A stretch of DNA of 64,000 nucleotides from Pseudoalteromonas xiamenensis (GCF_030994125.1 NZ_CP099917.1:2323501-2387500), one strand, 5' to 3'; counted from the stretch's first letter, positions 45,164-56,114 are shown. Made by a program: numbers and translations. The notes: a model not told the origin generated them from the letters alone.

Positions 45164-47236
45164 ATGACAACTAAGCGAAACCATCGAACAACAAAAGCTG
45201 GGTTAGCTAAATATGCTGCGCTCTTCTTGGCGGCTGGATTATCTTTTACTGTTCCGGCTGTTGAATATGCAGCTAATTTTAAAGGCACAGACATCAACGA
45301 GTTCATCAATATTGTTGGTAAAAACTTAAATAAAACCATCATTATTGACCCTAACGTCCGTGGCAACATTAACGTGCGTAGTTACGAATTGATGGATGAA
45401 AAAATTTACTATCAATTCTTTTTAAACGTATTAGAAGTCTACGGATACGCCGTCATCGAGATGGACAGCGGCGTTCTAAAGGTCGTGCGTAGTTCGGATG
45501 GCAAAAAGGCTAACGTGCCGCTAGTGAAAGACGAAGAGAAAGGCAATGGTGACGTACTCGTCACACGCGTAGTTCGAGTAAAGAACGTAAGTGTTCAAGA
45601 ATTAGGCCCGCTTATTCGTCAGTTTAGCGACCAAAAAGATGGTGGTCATGTTACAAATTTAAACTCAGCAAACGTGATGATGTTGACGGGGCATGCCTCG
45701 TCGGTTAATCGTTTAGTTGACATCATCCGCTCTGTCGATCAGGCCGGCGACCGCCATGTTGACATTGTTAAGTTGAAACATGCGACAGCACAAGACGTGG
45801 TATCTGTTGTAGATAACATCTTTAAAGATTCTGGCAAGGGTACGATACCTGAATTCCTAATTCCTAAAGTGGTTGCTGACGAGCGTACCAACAGCATCAT
45901 TGTGAGTGGTGAATCTCAAGCTCGTGGCCGAGCAATTGAACTAATCAAACGTTTAGATGGTGAACTCGAAAGCACGGGTAACACGCAAGTTTTCTATTTG
46001 AACTACGCGAAAGCGGAAGAGCTGGTAAAAGTTCTGCAAGGTGTGAGTAAGTCATTGCAGGAAGAAACACAAGGTGGTGCAAACGCCAATGGTGCTCGTC
46101 GTACAAGCTCGCAAAAAGGTGACACTAGTATTGAAGCTCACCAAGATTCTAATGCACTGGTGATTACAGCACAGCCAGATACGATGCGTTCTCTCGCGTC
46201 GGTGATCGAAAAACTAGATGTACGTCGTGCGCAAGTCCTTGTGGAAGCGATTGTTGTGGAAGTCTTTGAAGGTGATGGCATCAACTTTGGCTTACAGTGG
46301 ATCAGTAAAGAAGGCGGAATGCTGCAATTTAATAACGGCACTTCTGTTCCGATTGGTGGTTTGGCTGTTGCAGCAGAAAAAGCGCGTGATAAGACGATTG
46401 AAAAAGTGTACACCGGTAGCTTAACTGACACCAACAAACCTTACACAGAAACTCAGGTCGGTGACCTCACCGCGTTAGGTCAGCTAGTCGGTGGCATCAA
46501 CGGTTTGGCGGCAGGAATTATACGCAACGACTGGGGTGCGATTGTTCAAGCGGTTTCCACAGACACCAATTCGAATATTCTTGCAACACCGTCTGTAACG
46601 ACGATGGACAACGAAGAAGCGTCGATGATCGTAGGTCAAGAAGTGCCAATCATCACAGGTTCAACGGCCAGTACCACGAATTCTAACCCGTTCCAGACGG
46701 TTGAACGTCAAGAAGTGGGTATCAAACTTAAAGTAACACCTCAAATTAATGATGGCGATGCCGTACAACTGACGATTGAACAAGAAGTATCGAGCGTAAG
46801 TGGCGCCACTGCTGTTGATATCTCAATCAACAAACGTGCAATTAGCACGACAGTGATTGCAGACGATGGTGGAATGGTTGTGTTGGGTGGTTTGATAGAC
46901 GAAGACGTGCAAGAAAGCGTATCTAAAGTACCAATTTTAGGTGACATTCCTGTATTGGGACATCTGTTCAAGTCTACAAGCACGAGCAAACGTAAGCGTA
47001 ACCTATTGGTTTTCATTCGCCCAACCATCGTACGTGATTCTACGCGCATGAATGAGTTGAGTCATGGTAAGTACAATTTTATCCGTGGCGAGCAAGTGAA
47101 ACAACGTGAAGATGGTATTGATTTAATGCCGTTGACCGACTCGCCAATGTTACCGGAGTGGAACGACAAACTGACATTACCTCCGACATACGAAGAATAT
47201 TTAAAGCAGCAAAATGATGAGCAACACAATGACTGA
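45164..47236 (+). CDS. gspD: Type II secretion outer-membrane secretin GspD
   Basis: The secretin has 690 residues with a signal peptide, N0-N3 periplasmic domains ([20 protein letters not shown] and three repeats such as [14 protein letters not shown]) and the C-terminal secretin core ([10 protein letters not shown] and the [16 protein letters not shown] signature). It forms the multimeric outer-membrane pore through which folded proteins leave the cell. It ends in a short polar S-domain-like tail. Its stop overlaps the gspE start by 23 bases. Confidence 0.96.
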   Translation: MTTKRNHRTTKAGLAKYAALFLAAGLSFTVPAVEYAANFKGTDINEFINIVGKNLNKTIIIDPNVRGNINVRSYELMDEKIYYQFFLNVLEVYGYAVIEMDSGVLKVVRSSDGKKANVPLVKDEEKGNGDVLVTRVVRVKNVSVQELGPLIRQFSDQKDGGHVTNLNSANVMMLTGHASSVNRLVDIIRSVDQAGDRHVDIVKLKHATAQDVVSVVDNIFKDSGKGTIPEFLIPKVVADERTNSIIVSGESQARGRAIELIKRLDGELESTGNTQVFYLNYAKAEELVKVLQGVSKSLQEETQGGANANGARRTSSQKGDTSIEAHQDSNALVITAQPDTMRSLASVIEKLDVRRAQVLVEAIVVEVFEGDGINFGLQWISKEGGMLQFNNGTSVPIGGLAVAAEKARDKTIEKVYTGSLTDTNKPYTETQVGDLTALGQLVGGINGLAAGIIRNDWGAIVQAVSTDTNSNILATPSVTTMDNEEASMIVGQEVPIITGSTASTTNSNPFQTVERQEVGIKLKVTPQINDGDAVQLTIEQEVSSVSGATAVDISINKRAISTTVIADDGGMVVLGGLIDEDVQESVSKVPILGDIPVLGHLFKSTSTSKRKRNLLVFIRPTIVRDSTRMNELSHGKYNFIRGEQVKQREDGIDLMPLTDSPMLPEWNDKLTLPPTYEEYLKQQNDEQHND

Positions 47237-48770
47237 TACGGTAGCTGACGTTCACGCTGACATCATGCCATTGGACGAAGAGCAAGCAACGGAAGTCGTA
47301 AGTCGTAAACGTTTGCCTTTTGCCTTCGCGAAGCGTTTTGGGCTATTGCTAAGCGTCGAACATGACGAATACATCGTTTACACCACTGGCGACATATCGG
47401 CGGAAGCACTATTGGAAGTGCGTCGTTTTGCAGGAAAAGCATTCCGAGTCGAAGCGTTAGATAAAGACCGCTTTGAACTTATGCTCGAAGCCAGTTACCA
47501 ACGCGACAGTTCTGAAACTCAGCAAATGATGGAAGATATTGGTAACGAGGTGGATCTTTTTTCATTGGCTGAAGAGTTACCGCAAACCGAAGACTTGTTG
47601 GCGGCGGATGACGATGCGCCAATCATTAAGTTAATCAACGCTATGTTGAGCGAGGCCATTAAAGAAGGTGCATCAGATATCCACATCGAAACATTCGAGC
47701 AGGATTTGGTGATCCGTTTCCGTGTTGATGGTGTGCTGAAAGAAGTCTTGAAGCCCAACCGTAAGTTATCGTCACTGCTGGTTTCGCGTATCAAAGTTAT
47801 GGCGAAGCTCGACATTGCGGAAAAACGTGTACCGCAAGATGGTCGTATTAGTCTACGAATCGCTGGTCGAGCGGTCGACGTGCGGGTATCGACCATGCCG
47901 TCAAGTTTTGGTGAGCGTGTTGTACTTCGTCTTCTTGATAAGAATAATGCTCGTTTGAACTTAGAAGACCTTGGTATGACGGAAAGTATCCGCAATCGAT
48001 TTGCCGATATGATAGCAAAACCACATGGTATTATTTTGGTGACAGGCCCCACCGGTTCAGGTAAGAGTACCACGTTGTACGCAGGCCTGACGCAAATTAA
48101 CAGTAAAGACCGTAATATCTTGACCGTAGAAGATCCAATTGAGTATGAAATTCCTGGTATTGGTCAAACACAAGTTAATGCGAAGGTTGAAATGACGTTT
48201 GCGCGCGGCTTACGTGCTATTCTACGTCAAGATCCGGATGTGGTAATGGTGGGTGAAATACGAGACTTGGAGACGGCACAAATTGGTGTGCAAGCATCAT
48301 TAACCGGTCACCTTGTTATGTCGACACTTCATACCAACACGGCCTCTGGCGCGATTACCCGTATGGAAGACATGGGTGTTGAGCCGTTTTTATTGTCCTC
48401 GTCGTTACTTGGTGTCTTGTCACAACGTCTAGTGCGTACATTGTGCCCTAAATGTAAAGCGGCTCATCATGCCGATGAACGTGAATGTGAATTGTTGGGT
48501 GTGTCACCTGCAAATTCACCGACGATTTACCGTGCCGTCGGGTGTGATGAATGTAATTACAATGGCTATAAAGGCCGGACAGGTATTCATGAGTTACTGG
48601 TGGTTGATGAGCATATCCGCGAATTGATCCACAATGGTAAAGGTGAACAAGCGGTTGAGAAATACATTCGCAAACATTACCCGAGCATTCGCCAAGATGG
48701 TATCTCACGAGTACTTGATGGCAAAACGACATTAGAAGAAGTATTGCGCGTAACGCGTGAGGAAGGCTAA
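47214..48770 (+). CDS. gspE: Type II secretion ATPase GspE
   Basis: This cytoplasmic ATPase of 518 residues has the Walker A motif [16 protein letters not shown], an Asp box ([12 protein letters not shown]), Walker B ([15 protein letters not shown]), a His box and the tetracysteine zinc loop (CPKC and CDEC). It powers pseudopilus assembly with GspL and GspF. Start choice is uncertain: ATG 47214, 47217 and 47229 all lie within the end of gspD and none has a strong ribosome site, which suggests translational coupling. Confidence 0.95.
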   Translation: MMSNTMTDTVADVHADIMPLDEEQATEVVSRKRLPFAFAKRFGLLLSVEHDEYIVYTTGDISAEALLEVRRFAGKAFRVEALDKDRFELMLEASYQRDSSETQQMMEDIGNEVDLFSLAEELPQTEDLLAADDDAPIIKLINAMLSEAIKEGASDIHIETFEQDLVIRFRVDGVLKEVLKPNRKLSSLLVSRIKVMAKLDIAEKRVPQDGRISLRIAGRAVDVRVSTMPSSFGERVVLRLLDKNNARLNLEDLGMTESIRNRFADMIAKPHGIILVTGPTGSGKSTTLYAGLTQINSKDRNILTVEDPIEYEIPGIGQTQVNAKVEMTFARGLRAILRQDPDVVMVGEIRDLETAQIGVQASLTGHLVMSTLHTNTASGAITRMEDMGVEPFLLSSSLLGVLSQRLVRTLCPKCKAAHHADERECELLGVSPANSPTIYRAVGCDECNYNGYKGRTGIHELLVVDEHIRELIHNGKGEQAVEKYIRKHYPSIRQDGISRVLDGKTTLEEVLRVTREEG

Positions 48771-50002
48771 TGGCGGCATTTGAATATCGAGCACTGGATG
48801 CCAAAGGAAAAGAGAAAAAAGGCATACTAGAAGCAGACACGGCTAAACAGATCCGCACACAATTGCGAGAAATGGGGTTAGTCGCGCTTGAAGTTTCTCC
48901 AGCCGCACAAAAAGAAAAGGCCGCAAGCTCAGGCTCTGGTATGGGGCTTTTCAATCGAGGGTATAAACCGTCGACAGCGGATTTAGCCCTAATCACGCGT
49001 CAATTAGCAACGTTGATCCAATCAGCTTTGCCTGTTGAAGCAGCGGTAAAAGCGGTTGCTGAACAATGTGAAAAGCCTCGCTTAAAGCGTATGCTGATGT
49101 CTGTTCGTTCGAAAGTAGTCGAGGGCTATACGCTCGCCGATGGTATGTCGGAATTTCCCTATGTCTTCGACAATTTATACCGCGCGATGGTCGCTGCGGG
49201 GGAAAAATCGGGTCATTTGGATGCGGTACTGAATCGTTTAGCGGATTACACAGAACAACGCCAACATATGCGTAGCCAGATTACACAGGCTATGGTTTAC
49301 CCAATTATTCTAGTTATCTTTGCGATAGCTATCGTGTCTGTACTGCTTGGCACCGTTGTGCCAAAGATCCTAAAAACGTTTGAAAAGTCAAAGCAAGCTT
49401 TGCCTTGGACAACGGAATGGGTAATGGCCGCAAGTAACTTTGTTCAGCACTATTGGTTGCCAAGCCTAGTGGTGATTATTGGTACGGTTTTTGGTATCAA
49501 GCAAGCATTAAAACGTCCTAAAGTGCGTTATTGGTTTGACGGCAAAATTTTGCAAATGCCAGGACTTGGGAAAATCAGTCGTGGAATTAACACGGCGCGT
49601 TTCGCTCGTACTCTTAGTATTTTGTCTTCAAGTTCTGTTCCGCTACTAGAAGGGATGAAAATTTCAGGGCAAGTGCTTGAAAATCAACGCATTAAGCAAG
49701 CGGTTTCTGAGGCGGCTACCCGTGTCAGCGAAGGGGCTAGTTTAAGAGCTGCATTACAACAAACTAAGTTGTTTCCACCCATGATGATCCACATGATTGC
49801 CAGTGGGGAAAAATCAGGGGAGCTTGAACAAATGTTAGAGCGAGCAGCAAACAACCAAGACAGAGAATTTGAAAGCATGGTAAATGTTACGTTGAAATTG
49901 CTTGAGCCTGCCATGATTGCAGGTATGGCGGTTATCGTATTGTTTATCGTGATGGCAATTTTGCAGCCAATCATGGCAATGAACAAAGCAATTGGCCTAT
50001 AG
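48770..50002 (+). CDS. gspF: Type II secretion inner-membrane protein GspF
   Basis: GspF has 410 residues with two T2SF domains, each followed by membrane helices (YPIILVIFAIAIVSVLLGTV; IAGMAVIVLFIVMAILQPIM). Motifs include the N-terminal AFEYRALDAKGKEKKG and the repeated MVAAGEKSGHLD / MIASGEKSGELE. It is the platform polytopic protein. The start overlaps the gspE stop by one base. Confidence 0.95.
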   Translation: MAAFEYRALDAKGKEKKGILEADTAKQIRTQLREMGLVALEVSPAAQKEKAASSGSGMGLFNRGYKPSTADLALITRQLATLIQSALPVEAAVKAVAEQCEKPRLKRMLMSVRSKVVEGYTLADGMSEFPYVFDNLYRAMVAAGEKSGHLDAVLNRLADYTEQRQHMRSQITQAMVYPIILVIFAIAIVSVLLGTVVPKILKTFEKSKQALPWTTEWVMAASNFVQHYWLPSLVVIIGTVFGIKQALKRPKVRYWFDGKILQMPGLGKISRGINTARFARTLSILSSSSVPLLEGMKISGQVLENQRIKQAVSEAATRVSEGASLRAALQQTKLFPPMMIHMIASGEKSGELEQMLERAANNQDREFESMVNVTLKLLEPAMIAGMAVIVLFIVMAILQPIMAMNKAIGL

Positions 50003-50068
50003 GTCGAAGGAACAGGTATTAAGTTTTAATGCCGTATGGATAAAGCACCAGTAAAAGAGGTAAGTCAC

Positions 50069-50494
50069 GTGAACAAGCAATCTGGTTTTTCATTATTAGA
50101 AATTATGGTGGTACTGGTTATCATCGGGATGATCATGTCAATTGTTGCGCCTAACATTATGGGTCAACAAGAAGAAGCGGCAAAAGACAAAGCTAGACTG
50201 GATATTCAGCAACTTGAAGACGCGATGAACATGTATAAGCTAAAGAATAAAGCTTACCCATCGACAGAACAAGGTTTAGAAGCGTTAGTGACGAAAACGT
50301 CTATCGAGCCAATTCCATCTCGCTTCCCAGACGGTGGGTTTATTTCAAAACTTCCTGAAGATCCATGGGGTAATCCATATCAGTTAGTTAGCCCAGGTGA
50401 AATGGGTAAAAAAGTCGATATTTTCTCTATGGGTCCAGACGGTGAAGTGGGTACGGATGACGACATCGGAAACTGGGATCAAGAAAACAAATAA
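50069..50494 (+). CDS. gspG: Major pseudopilin GspG
   Basis: This pseudopilin has 141 residues if started at GTG 50069, which has AGAGG upstream and gives a normal prepilin leader (NKQSG cut before FSLLEIMVVLVIIGM). An upstream ATG at 50036 would add eleven residues and has no ribosome site. The C-terminus has PSTEQGLEALV, DPWGNPYQL and the calcium-site region GPDGEVGTDDDIGNW of major pseudopilins. Cleavage and methylation by the prepilin peptidase (GspO/PilD, not in this window) are expected. Confidence 0.93.
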   Translation: MNKQSGFSLLEIMVVLVIIGMIMSIVAPNIMGQQEEAAKDKARLDIQQLEDAMNMYKLKNKAYPSTEQGLEALVTKTSIEPIPSRFPDGGFISKLPEDPWGNPYQLVSPGEMGKKVDIFSMGPDGEVGTDDDIGNWDQENK

Positions 50495-50527
50495 TCGAGC
50501 TTAACTATCTTGTTGTACTTCAACTCC

Positions 50528-51115
50528 ATGTCTTCTACCAAAGCAAGTAAACACCAACGAGGATTTAGTTTAATCGAAATCCTCGTGGTATTGGTCATTA
50601 TTGCATTTGGTACGCAGCTTGTCGTCTATGGTTTAGATGACAACCATGAAGAAGCGCTGGAGAAGCAAGCGCTTCGTCTTCACACCACTATTAATATGGC
50701 ATCGGAATACGCTGTCTTGAACCAAGTCGAATTGGGGATGATGATGGAAAACCAAAAACTCGAGTTTTTGGTTTTTGATGGTGAAAACTGGATTAGTTTT
50801 GAAGAAGAAGAGTTGTTCCAACCAATTGAGCTAGGCGAAGCATATCGATTGAGTCTCAACCTAGAAGGACTTGGCTGGTCAGAAGACAACTTGTTGGAAC
50901 AGGCAAAGTGGCGCGAATTATTGAGCGGCAGCGATGATGATTTGCTTGAATTGAAGAAGCGGAAGATCCCACAAGTGTTGTTACTTTCATCTGGCGAGAT
51001 GAGCGCGTTCCAATTTCAGTTGTCTGCAGATGGTTATGCAGAACCCGTGTATTTTATTGAAGGTGAATATGTAGCGCCTGCCAAAATGCGAAAGGAACCA
51101 GAAGAAGATGAATAA
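50528..51115 (+). CDS. gspH: Minor pseudopilin GspH
   Basis: The protein has 195 residues from ATG 50528. The prepilin leader ends HQRG before FSLIEILVVLVIIAFG. The following domain is acidic, as usual for GspH. A TTG at 50510 would give six more residues; neither has a strong ribosome site, and coupling with gspG is likely. It overlaps gspI by eight bases. Confidence 0.88.
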   Translation: MSSTKASKHQRGFSLIEILVVLVIIAFGTQLVVYGLDDNHEEALEKQALRLHTTINMASEYAVLNQVELGMMMENQKLEFLVFDGENWISFEEEELFQPIELGEAYRLSLNLEGLGWSEDNLLEQAKWRELLSGSDDDLLELKKRKIPQVLLLSSGEMSAFQFQLSADGYAEPVYFIEGEYVAPAKMRKEPEEDE

Positions 51116-51485
51116 GGTTCGCGGGTTTACCCTTTTGGAAGTCATGGTCGCGCTTAGCATTTGTGCTTTGGCTGGGATTGCAGCAATGCAAGCAACGGGT
51201 CAGCATATTGTGCATGTGTCTAGTATTGAATCACAAACGTATGCTTCTTGGGTTGCTGAAAATCAATTAGCGTTACTTAAAGCGGGCACAGAAAGTAAAG
51301 CACCAAAAAATGGTGAAAAGGGCGATGAGGAACTCGCAGGGCTCAAATGGTATTGGCAGCAAGTGGTTGCACCGACGGAAGCGCCCGATTTTGTTAAGGT
51401 GACGATAAATGTATATTCCGATGAAGCCATGTCGCAAATGGAATACGATTTAACGACCTACATTTATAAAGAGACAACACGATGA
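51108..51485 (+). CDS. gspI: Minor pseudopilin GspI
   Basis: This 125-residue minor pseudopilin has a leader VRG before FTLLEVMVALSICALAG and the conserved SWVAENQLALLK segment. With GspJ and GspK it forms the pseudopilus tip. It overlaps both neighbours by a few bases. Confidence 0.93.
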   Translation: MNKVRGFTLLEVMVALSICALAGIAAMQATGQHIVHVSSIESQTYASWVAENQLALLKAGTESKAPKNGEKGDEELAGLKWYWQQVVAPTEAPDFVKVTINVYSDEAMSQMEYDLTTYIYKETTR

Positions 51486-52129
51486 AGGCCAAGGGATTTA
51501 CGCTCATCGAAGTCATGATGGCGTTAGCAATTCTCGCGGTTGTGGTTATGGCGACCCATCAAATACTCGAATCGACGATGAACGCGAAAGAAGCCTCAGA
51601 AGACACGTTGACCGAACTCGAGAAGCTACAAACCGTGTTTCGCTTCATGGATCAAGATTTCAGCCAACTCAGTACGCGAATTGTACGCAATGAGTCGGGT
51701 GATAAGGCAACGAGTTATATTATTCACGGCCGTTATCAGTTTGAGAGTCAGTATGATGGCATCGGGTTTATTCGTGACGGGTGGATTAACCCTATTAATT
51801 TGTTGCCTCGTTCAGAATTACAAGCGGTCGGATATCGCGTAATGGATGACAAACTAGAACGCCTTTATCGCATCTATGTTGACCAACTGGATGGGACTGA
51901 ACCAAAAGTTCAAGTGTTACTTAATGATGTAGAAGAACTCAAATTCGAGTTCTTAGATAAAGCGCAAAAGTGGCAAGACGAGTGGAAAATGCAAGCATTG
52001 CCATTGGCGGTGGCCGTTACGCTGAAACAAAAAGATAAACCCGAAATACGTCGAATTTTTGCTGTGCCTGGTACAGGCGAAGAACGAAAAGAAGACAATG
52101 GCGAAAATAGAGGGGCATCCAATGGGTAA
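51482..52129 (+). CDS. gspJ: Minor pseudopilin GspJ
   Basis: This 215-residue pseudopilin has leader KAKG before FTLIEVMMALAILAVVVM. The globular domain has the family pattern FRFMDQDFSQL, GWINP and ELQAVGYRV. The last eight bases overlap gspK. The C-terminal tail is highly charged (EERKEDNGENRG). Confidence 0.93.
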   Translation: MKAKGFTLIEVMMALAILAVVVMATHQILESTMNAKEASEDTLTELEKLQTVFRFMDQDFSQLSTRIVRNESGDKATSYIIHGRYQFESQYDGIGFIRDGWINPINLLPRSELQAVGYRVMDDKLERLYRIYVDQLDGTEPKVQVLLNDVEELKFEFLDKAQKWQDEWKMQALPLAVAVTLKQKDKPEIRRIFAVPGTGEERKEDNGENRGASNG

Positions 52130-53102
52130 AGAACGTGGTGCCGCTTTAGTCATTGTATTGTTCATCGTTGCATTGGCCGCCACCATTGCAGCAGACATGG
52201 CCGTGAGTTTAATGGTGCAAGTGCAAAAAACAACAAATATCCAGCAGCACCAACAATCAAAGTGGTACGCTTACGCTGCGGAAGAACTTGCGCGAAAAGT
52301 ACTTATTGAAGTTAAAAAAGATAAAGCGGATGTGGTTAATCTTGGGCAAATTTGGGCACAAGAGCCAGAGCCTTATCCCGTTGATAACGGCTATTTAAAA
52401 GTTGGTTTAACGGATTTACACGCTTGTTTGAATTTGAATGCATTAGCGCAACCTGACGATGGACAAAATCAAACACAAGGTATTAATCCGGCTCATCGAG
52501 CGCTGTTGTTTTTGCTTCAGAACATTGAAGAGCTAGGTAACGAAGAGTCCGAAGAAACGCTCGCGGACAGTGTTTATGATTGGATTGATGAAGACAGTAT
52601 TACCAATCGCTCCGGTGCGGAAGAAGATGAATACATGTCTAATCGCAACCCATACATGACCGCAAATAATTTGTTGGCGTCGGTGTCTGAACTACGCGTC
52701 ATTAAGGGATTCAACCCGTTGGTGATGGAAAAACTATTACCTTATGTGTGTGTGATCCCTGGTAGTAAAGAGTTAAAGCTCAATGTGAATACGATCACAT
52801 CAGAAAATGCGCTGTTGTTAAGTGCGGTGATCCCTAATTTGAGTCAGTCTGGTGCTGAGGCCATTATTGGAGCAAGACCGGAACAAGGTTTTGCAAAAGT
52901 CACAGACTTTATCGAAGAATTAAAACAACAAGGTGTCAAAGATTTTGGCAAGGTTGATGAACTATTAACAGTGAATAGTGAACATTTTCAATTGGTCGCT
53001 CAAGCATTTTTCAATGAAAGACGCTTTAGCATGACCAGTACACTGGAAGTGAAAGATAGTCATGTGACCGTCCTTGCACGGAAATTTGGAGGCGTGCAGT
53101 GA
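52122..53102 (+). CDS. gspK: Minor pseudopilin GspK
   Basis: This 326-residue tip pseudopilin has leader GKERG before AALVIVLFIVALAATIAADM. ATG 52122 has AGAGGGG eight bases upstream; an earlier in-frame start at 52059 would lie deep in gspJ. The large inserted alpha domain includes DSVYDWIDEDSITNRSGAEE and helix-hairpin-helix-like repeats toward the end. GspK caps the pseudopilus and lacks Glu+5 as in the family (here Val-Ile). Confidence 0.93.
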   Translation: MGKERGAALVIVLFIVALAATIAADMAVSLMVQVQKTTNIQQHQQSKWYAYAAEELARKVLIEVKKDKADVVNLGQIWAQEPEPYPVDNGYLKVGLTDLHACLNLNALAQPDDGQNQTQGINPAHRALLFLLQNIEELGNEESEETLADSVYDWIDEDSITNRSGAEEDEYMSNRNPYMTANNLLASVSELRVIKGFNPLVMEKLLPYVCVIPGSKELKLNVNTITSENALLLSAVIPNLSQSGAEAIIGARPEQGFAKVTDFIEELKQQGVKDFGKVDELLTVNSEHFQLVAQAFFNERRFSMTSTLEVKDSHVTVLARKFGGVQ

Positions 53103-54301
53103 AAGAGATGTTAGTGGTCCGAATCGGACATAATCTGCAAGATGTGGTTCACTGGATGATTTGGTCGAACCACGATTCGCAAATTATTGCCAGTGGTGAG
53201 CTCGCGCAAGGGAAGCTATCCGTATTAGAAGAAAAAGCAGCGGATAGAGAAGTCATCGTCTTGTTACCCAGTGATCAAGTCTCGCTTAAAACAGTGATAC
53301 TGCCAACCAAGTGGGGTCGCAAACTTGAACAAGCGTTACCATATCTCATTGAAGAGCAGCTCGCTCAAGACGTAGACAGCATGTTCATCGCAATTGAACA
53401 GCCAACGATGGTAGAAGAGAAGCACGCCGTCCGTATTGCCTGTTGCGATAAAACCTGGCTTTCATCGTGGTATTCACGTTTTCATCAGGCGGGCATTGAG
53501 GTCCATCGTATGGTGCCAGATGCACTGTTGTTACCGAATGCACAAGATGGCGAAGCTTCGATGATCCGTCTTGGAGAACAATGGTTGGTAAAACAAGGGG
53601 ATTGGCAAGTTGCCGCGGTGGAAAGTAGTTGGCTCGAAACCTATCTCAATGCTGCTAAAGTGAGTATTGTGAATCATTTCAGTCCAATTGAGCACGCGTT
53701 TGCGGGCATACAATGGAATGCGCAAGAAGCAGAATATGATTTGCCTTTAGCGGTTTGTGCAAAGCATTTAACGTTACACAAACTGACCTTTAACCAAGGG
53801 GCTTTTGCGCAAAAGAAAAAACAACCACAGTGGTGGGCCGACTGGCGCAGTGGATTGATTGCGGCAAGCGTTGCGCTGGTTGCGTTTATTGGTGTGAAAA
53901 CGGTTCAGTTGATCCACTTAAATAATGAAGTGACTGATTTGAAAGCTGAAGCCGTTGCAGCCTATCAAGAGGCGTTTCCAGGCAAAGTCGTGCGTCCACA
54001 ATTGCTCAGAACACAGCTGAGAAGTGCGCTGGCGCAATTAGACGGTGGACCAGAGACAAGTTTCCTCAAATTGACTGAGCAAACGGTGACAGTCCTTAGT
54101 GAAGTGAAACAGTTTTCAGTGGAAACCATTCGTTTTGATCAACGTCGAAATGAATTACGTATCCGAGCACGAGGCAAAGATTTTCAATCTTTTGGTCAAG
54201 TGAAAGCGCTATTCGAGCAGCAAGGTTTGAGTGTCGATCAAGGGTCGTTGAATAACGATGGCGACTTTGTCGTCGGTGAATTGCGAGTGAAGGGGGCATA
54301 A
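53099..54301 (+). CDS. gspL: Type II secretion protein GspL
   Basis: GspL has 400 residues: a cytoplasmic actin-like domain that binds GspE (VLLPSDQVSLKTVILP, ALPYLIEEQLAQDVD), a single membrane helix near 260 (GLIAASVALVAFIGVKTVQL), and a periplasmic ferredoxin-like domain. It joins the ATPase to GspM. It overlaps gspK by four bases and gspM by one. Confidence 0.93.
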   Translation: MKEMLVVRIGHNLQDVVHWMIWSNHDSQIIASGELAQGKLSVLEEKAADREVIVLLPSDQVSLKTVILPTKWGRKLEQALPYLIEEQLAQDVDSMFIAIEQPTMVEEKHAVRIACCDKTWLSSWYSRFHQAGIEVHRMVPDALLLPNAQDGEASMIRLGEQWLVKQGDWQVAAVESSWLETYLNAAKVSIVNHFSPIEHAFAGIQWNAQEAEYDLPLAVCAKHLTLHKLTFNQGAFAQKKKQPQWWADWRSGLIAASVALVAFIGVKTVQLIHLNNEVTDLKAEAVAAYQEAFPGKVVRPQLLRTQLRSALAQLDGGPETSFLKLTEQTVTVLSEVKQFSVETIRFDQRRNELRIRARGKDFQSFGQVKALFEQQGLSVDQGSLNNDGDFVVGELRVKGA

Positions 54302-54780
54302 TGAAAGAGAAAGCACTCAAATACTGGCATGGTTTAAAAGAACAAGAACAGCGACTACTCTTAATCGCTGGTAGTGTTTTTGTCATTTTTGTTTTATTCA
54401 TGGGCATTTTCAAACCGTTAAATCAAGGAATTGAAAAAGCATTGAAAGACCGCCAACAACAAACTGAATTAGTGGCTTGGGTGAAAGAAAGTGTGGTGAA
54501 GTTAAAAGCCGCACAGCCAAAGCAAGCGCAAAGCGGTGGTTCCTTGAGCCAAATCGTGAACAGCACACGAAGCCGTTTTAACATTAATATTTCAAAAATG
54601 CAGCCAAGTGACAATTCACTGCGTTTAACAATTGATTCGGTCGAGTTTAATGCGCTGATCAGTTGGTTAGATGAAATGGTTAATCGCCACGGTGTACTCA
54701 TTGAAAACGTTGAATTAGGTCAAGATACACAACCAGGCTACGTTCGAGTAAGCCGTTTGGTTTTGGAGAAGTCACTTTGA
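54301..54780 (+). CDS. gspM: Type II secretion protein GspM
   Basis: This 159-residue inner-membrane protein has one N-terminal helix (LLLIAGSVFVIFVLFMGIF) preceded by WHGLKEQEQR, and a small periplasmic ferredoxin-like domain. It partners GspL. The stop overlaps the gspN start by four bases. Confidence 0.92.
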   Translation: MKEKALKYWHGLKEQEQRLLLIAGSVFVIFVLFMGIFKPLNQGIEKALKDRQQQTELVAWVKESVVKLKAAQPKQAQSGGSLSQIVNSTRSRFNINISKMQPSDNSLRLTIDSVEFNALISWLDEMVNRHGVLIENVELGQDTQPGYVRVSRLVLEKSL

Positions 54781-55535
54781 AGAATACGTTGACACTAACA
54801 CTGATTTTTTTAGTGAGTTTTGTTCTATTTGTGTTTTGGCAACTTCCTGCAACAATCGCCATCCAGTTGAGCGCACCGTTGTTACCACCAACGATTCAGT
54901 TTGGGCAGTTATCCGGCAGTGTATGGGAAGGGCATGTTACTGAAATTCGTGTTCAACAAATGACATTAAAAAATGTGTACTGGGACATCACGCCTGCGGC
55001 ACTATTCACTGGACGTTTGCAACTGAACGTAAAAGTAGGCAATGCGCGAGACAAAGACGAAATTTCTGGTCACGGAGATATTGCCCTAAATGTATTCAAT
55101 CAACATGTGACGCTTGACGATGCTGTGCTGCGTTTTAGCGTGGAGCAAGCGATGGGTCATGTGACTTTACCGTTGCCTGTTGAAGCAAAAGGTCGAGTGC
55201 TGTTGAATGTTTCGCATTTCTCAATGGGCACGCCTTATTGTGAGGCGCTAGTTGGTGATATTCGCACACCAAACATTGATGTAAAAGGGTTGAATAATTG
55301 GTTCAGTATCGGTGAACTTGAAGGTGGATTGGACTGTAAGTCTGGTAACATTGCAATCACTGTGTCACCTGACAATAAACTGGGCTTGCAAGCTGACGCG
55401 TTACTCAGTCAGAATTTGCAGTTCAACGTAAACGGAAAAATTAAGCCAGATGCTTCGTTGCCAAAAGAAGTTCACGATGCTGTGAAGTTTTTAGGCCGTG
55501 CAGACAGTGATGGCTATTACCCAATCAAGCTCTGA
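54777..55535 (+). CDS. gspN: Type II secretion protein GspN
   Basis: This 252-residue protein has one N-terminal membrane helix (LTLTLIFLVSFVLFVFWQLP) followed by a beta-rich domain typical of GspN, with FGQLSGSVWEGHV and the C-terminal ALLSQNLQFNVNGKI. GspN is present only in some type II systems and its role is poorly defined. It is the last gsp gene. Confidence 0.9.
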   Translation: MKNTLTLTLIFLVSFVLFVFWQLPATIAIQLSAPLLPPTIQFGQLSGSVWEGHVTEIRVQQMTLKNVYWDITPAALFTGRLQLNVKVGNARDKDEISGHGDIALNVFNQHVTLDDAVLRFSVEQAMGHVTLPLPVEAKGRVLLNVSHFSMGTPYCEALVGDIRTPNIDVKGLNNWFSIGELEGGLDCKSGNIAITVSPDNKLGLQADALLSQNLQFNVNGKIKPDASLPKEVHDAVKFLGRADSDGYYPIKL

Positions 55536-55537
55536 TC

Positions 55538-56110
55538 ATGTATACATTTACTTATAGCGATGTGGAACAGCGATTAATCGTTAAGGCGCTTGACGCAATA
55601 CACAGTCCTTACACCCTCGATTTCGTTGAAGGTTACTTATTTGCTGATGTTTGTGGACCGGAGGGACAAGAACCCGAGCAATGGTTAGCTCGATTTGGGT
55701 TTTCTGCAGGTCAATTAGATGAGCAAAGTGTCTTTGCTTTTATGGCACTACATCATCACGTTTCTGAAACGGTTTATTCCGAACACGGTTATGCACCCTT
55801 CACATTGAGTGCGTTCGATTTGAAGAAGATCCACCAATGGAGCTTAGGTTTTTTGGATGGTGTGGGTGTTTATGCTGACATGTTATCCAATGCGATAGGT
55901 CAAACTCAGGAGATGCTTGAGGCGCTACAAGTGAGTATCGAGCAACTCGGCTTTTTCGCGCTACCGCAATCTCAAATCGAGCAGTTTTGCATGGCACATG
56001 ATTTAGAGTTTAATAGTTTCGTGATAGAACAATTTGCTCTGCTTCAGGAGTTTTCTCGCGAATTCGCCAATTTGATTGAGGCAGCAGCGCAAAGTCTTTT
56101 TGATGATTAA
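55538..56110 (+). CDS. UPF0149 (YecA/YgfB-like) family protein
   Basis: This 190-residue, mainly helical acidic protein starts two bases after gspN. The pattern LDFVEGYLFADVCGPEG near residue 30, followed by the WSLGFLDGVGVYADML block in the middle, is the one seen in UPF0149 proteins. No zinc-binding SEC-C tail is present. The function of the family is unclear. Its tight linkage to gspN suggests co-transcription, not necessarily a secretion role. Confidence 0.7.
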   Translation: MYTFTYSDVEQRLIVKALDAIHSPYTLDFVEGYLFADVCGPEGQEPEQWLARFGFSAGQLDEQSVFAFMALHHHVSETVYSEHGYAPFTLSAFDLKKIHQWSLGFLDGVGVYADMLSNAIGQTQEMLEALQVSIEQLGFFALPQSQIEQFCMAHDLEFNSFVIEQFALLQEFSREFANLIEAAAQSLFDD

Positions 56111-56114
56111 CGGT

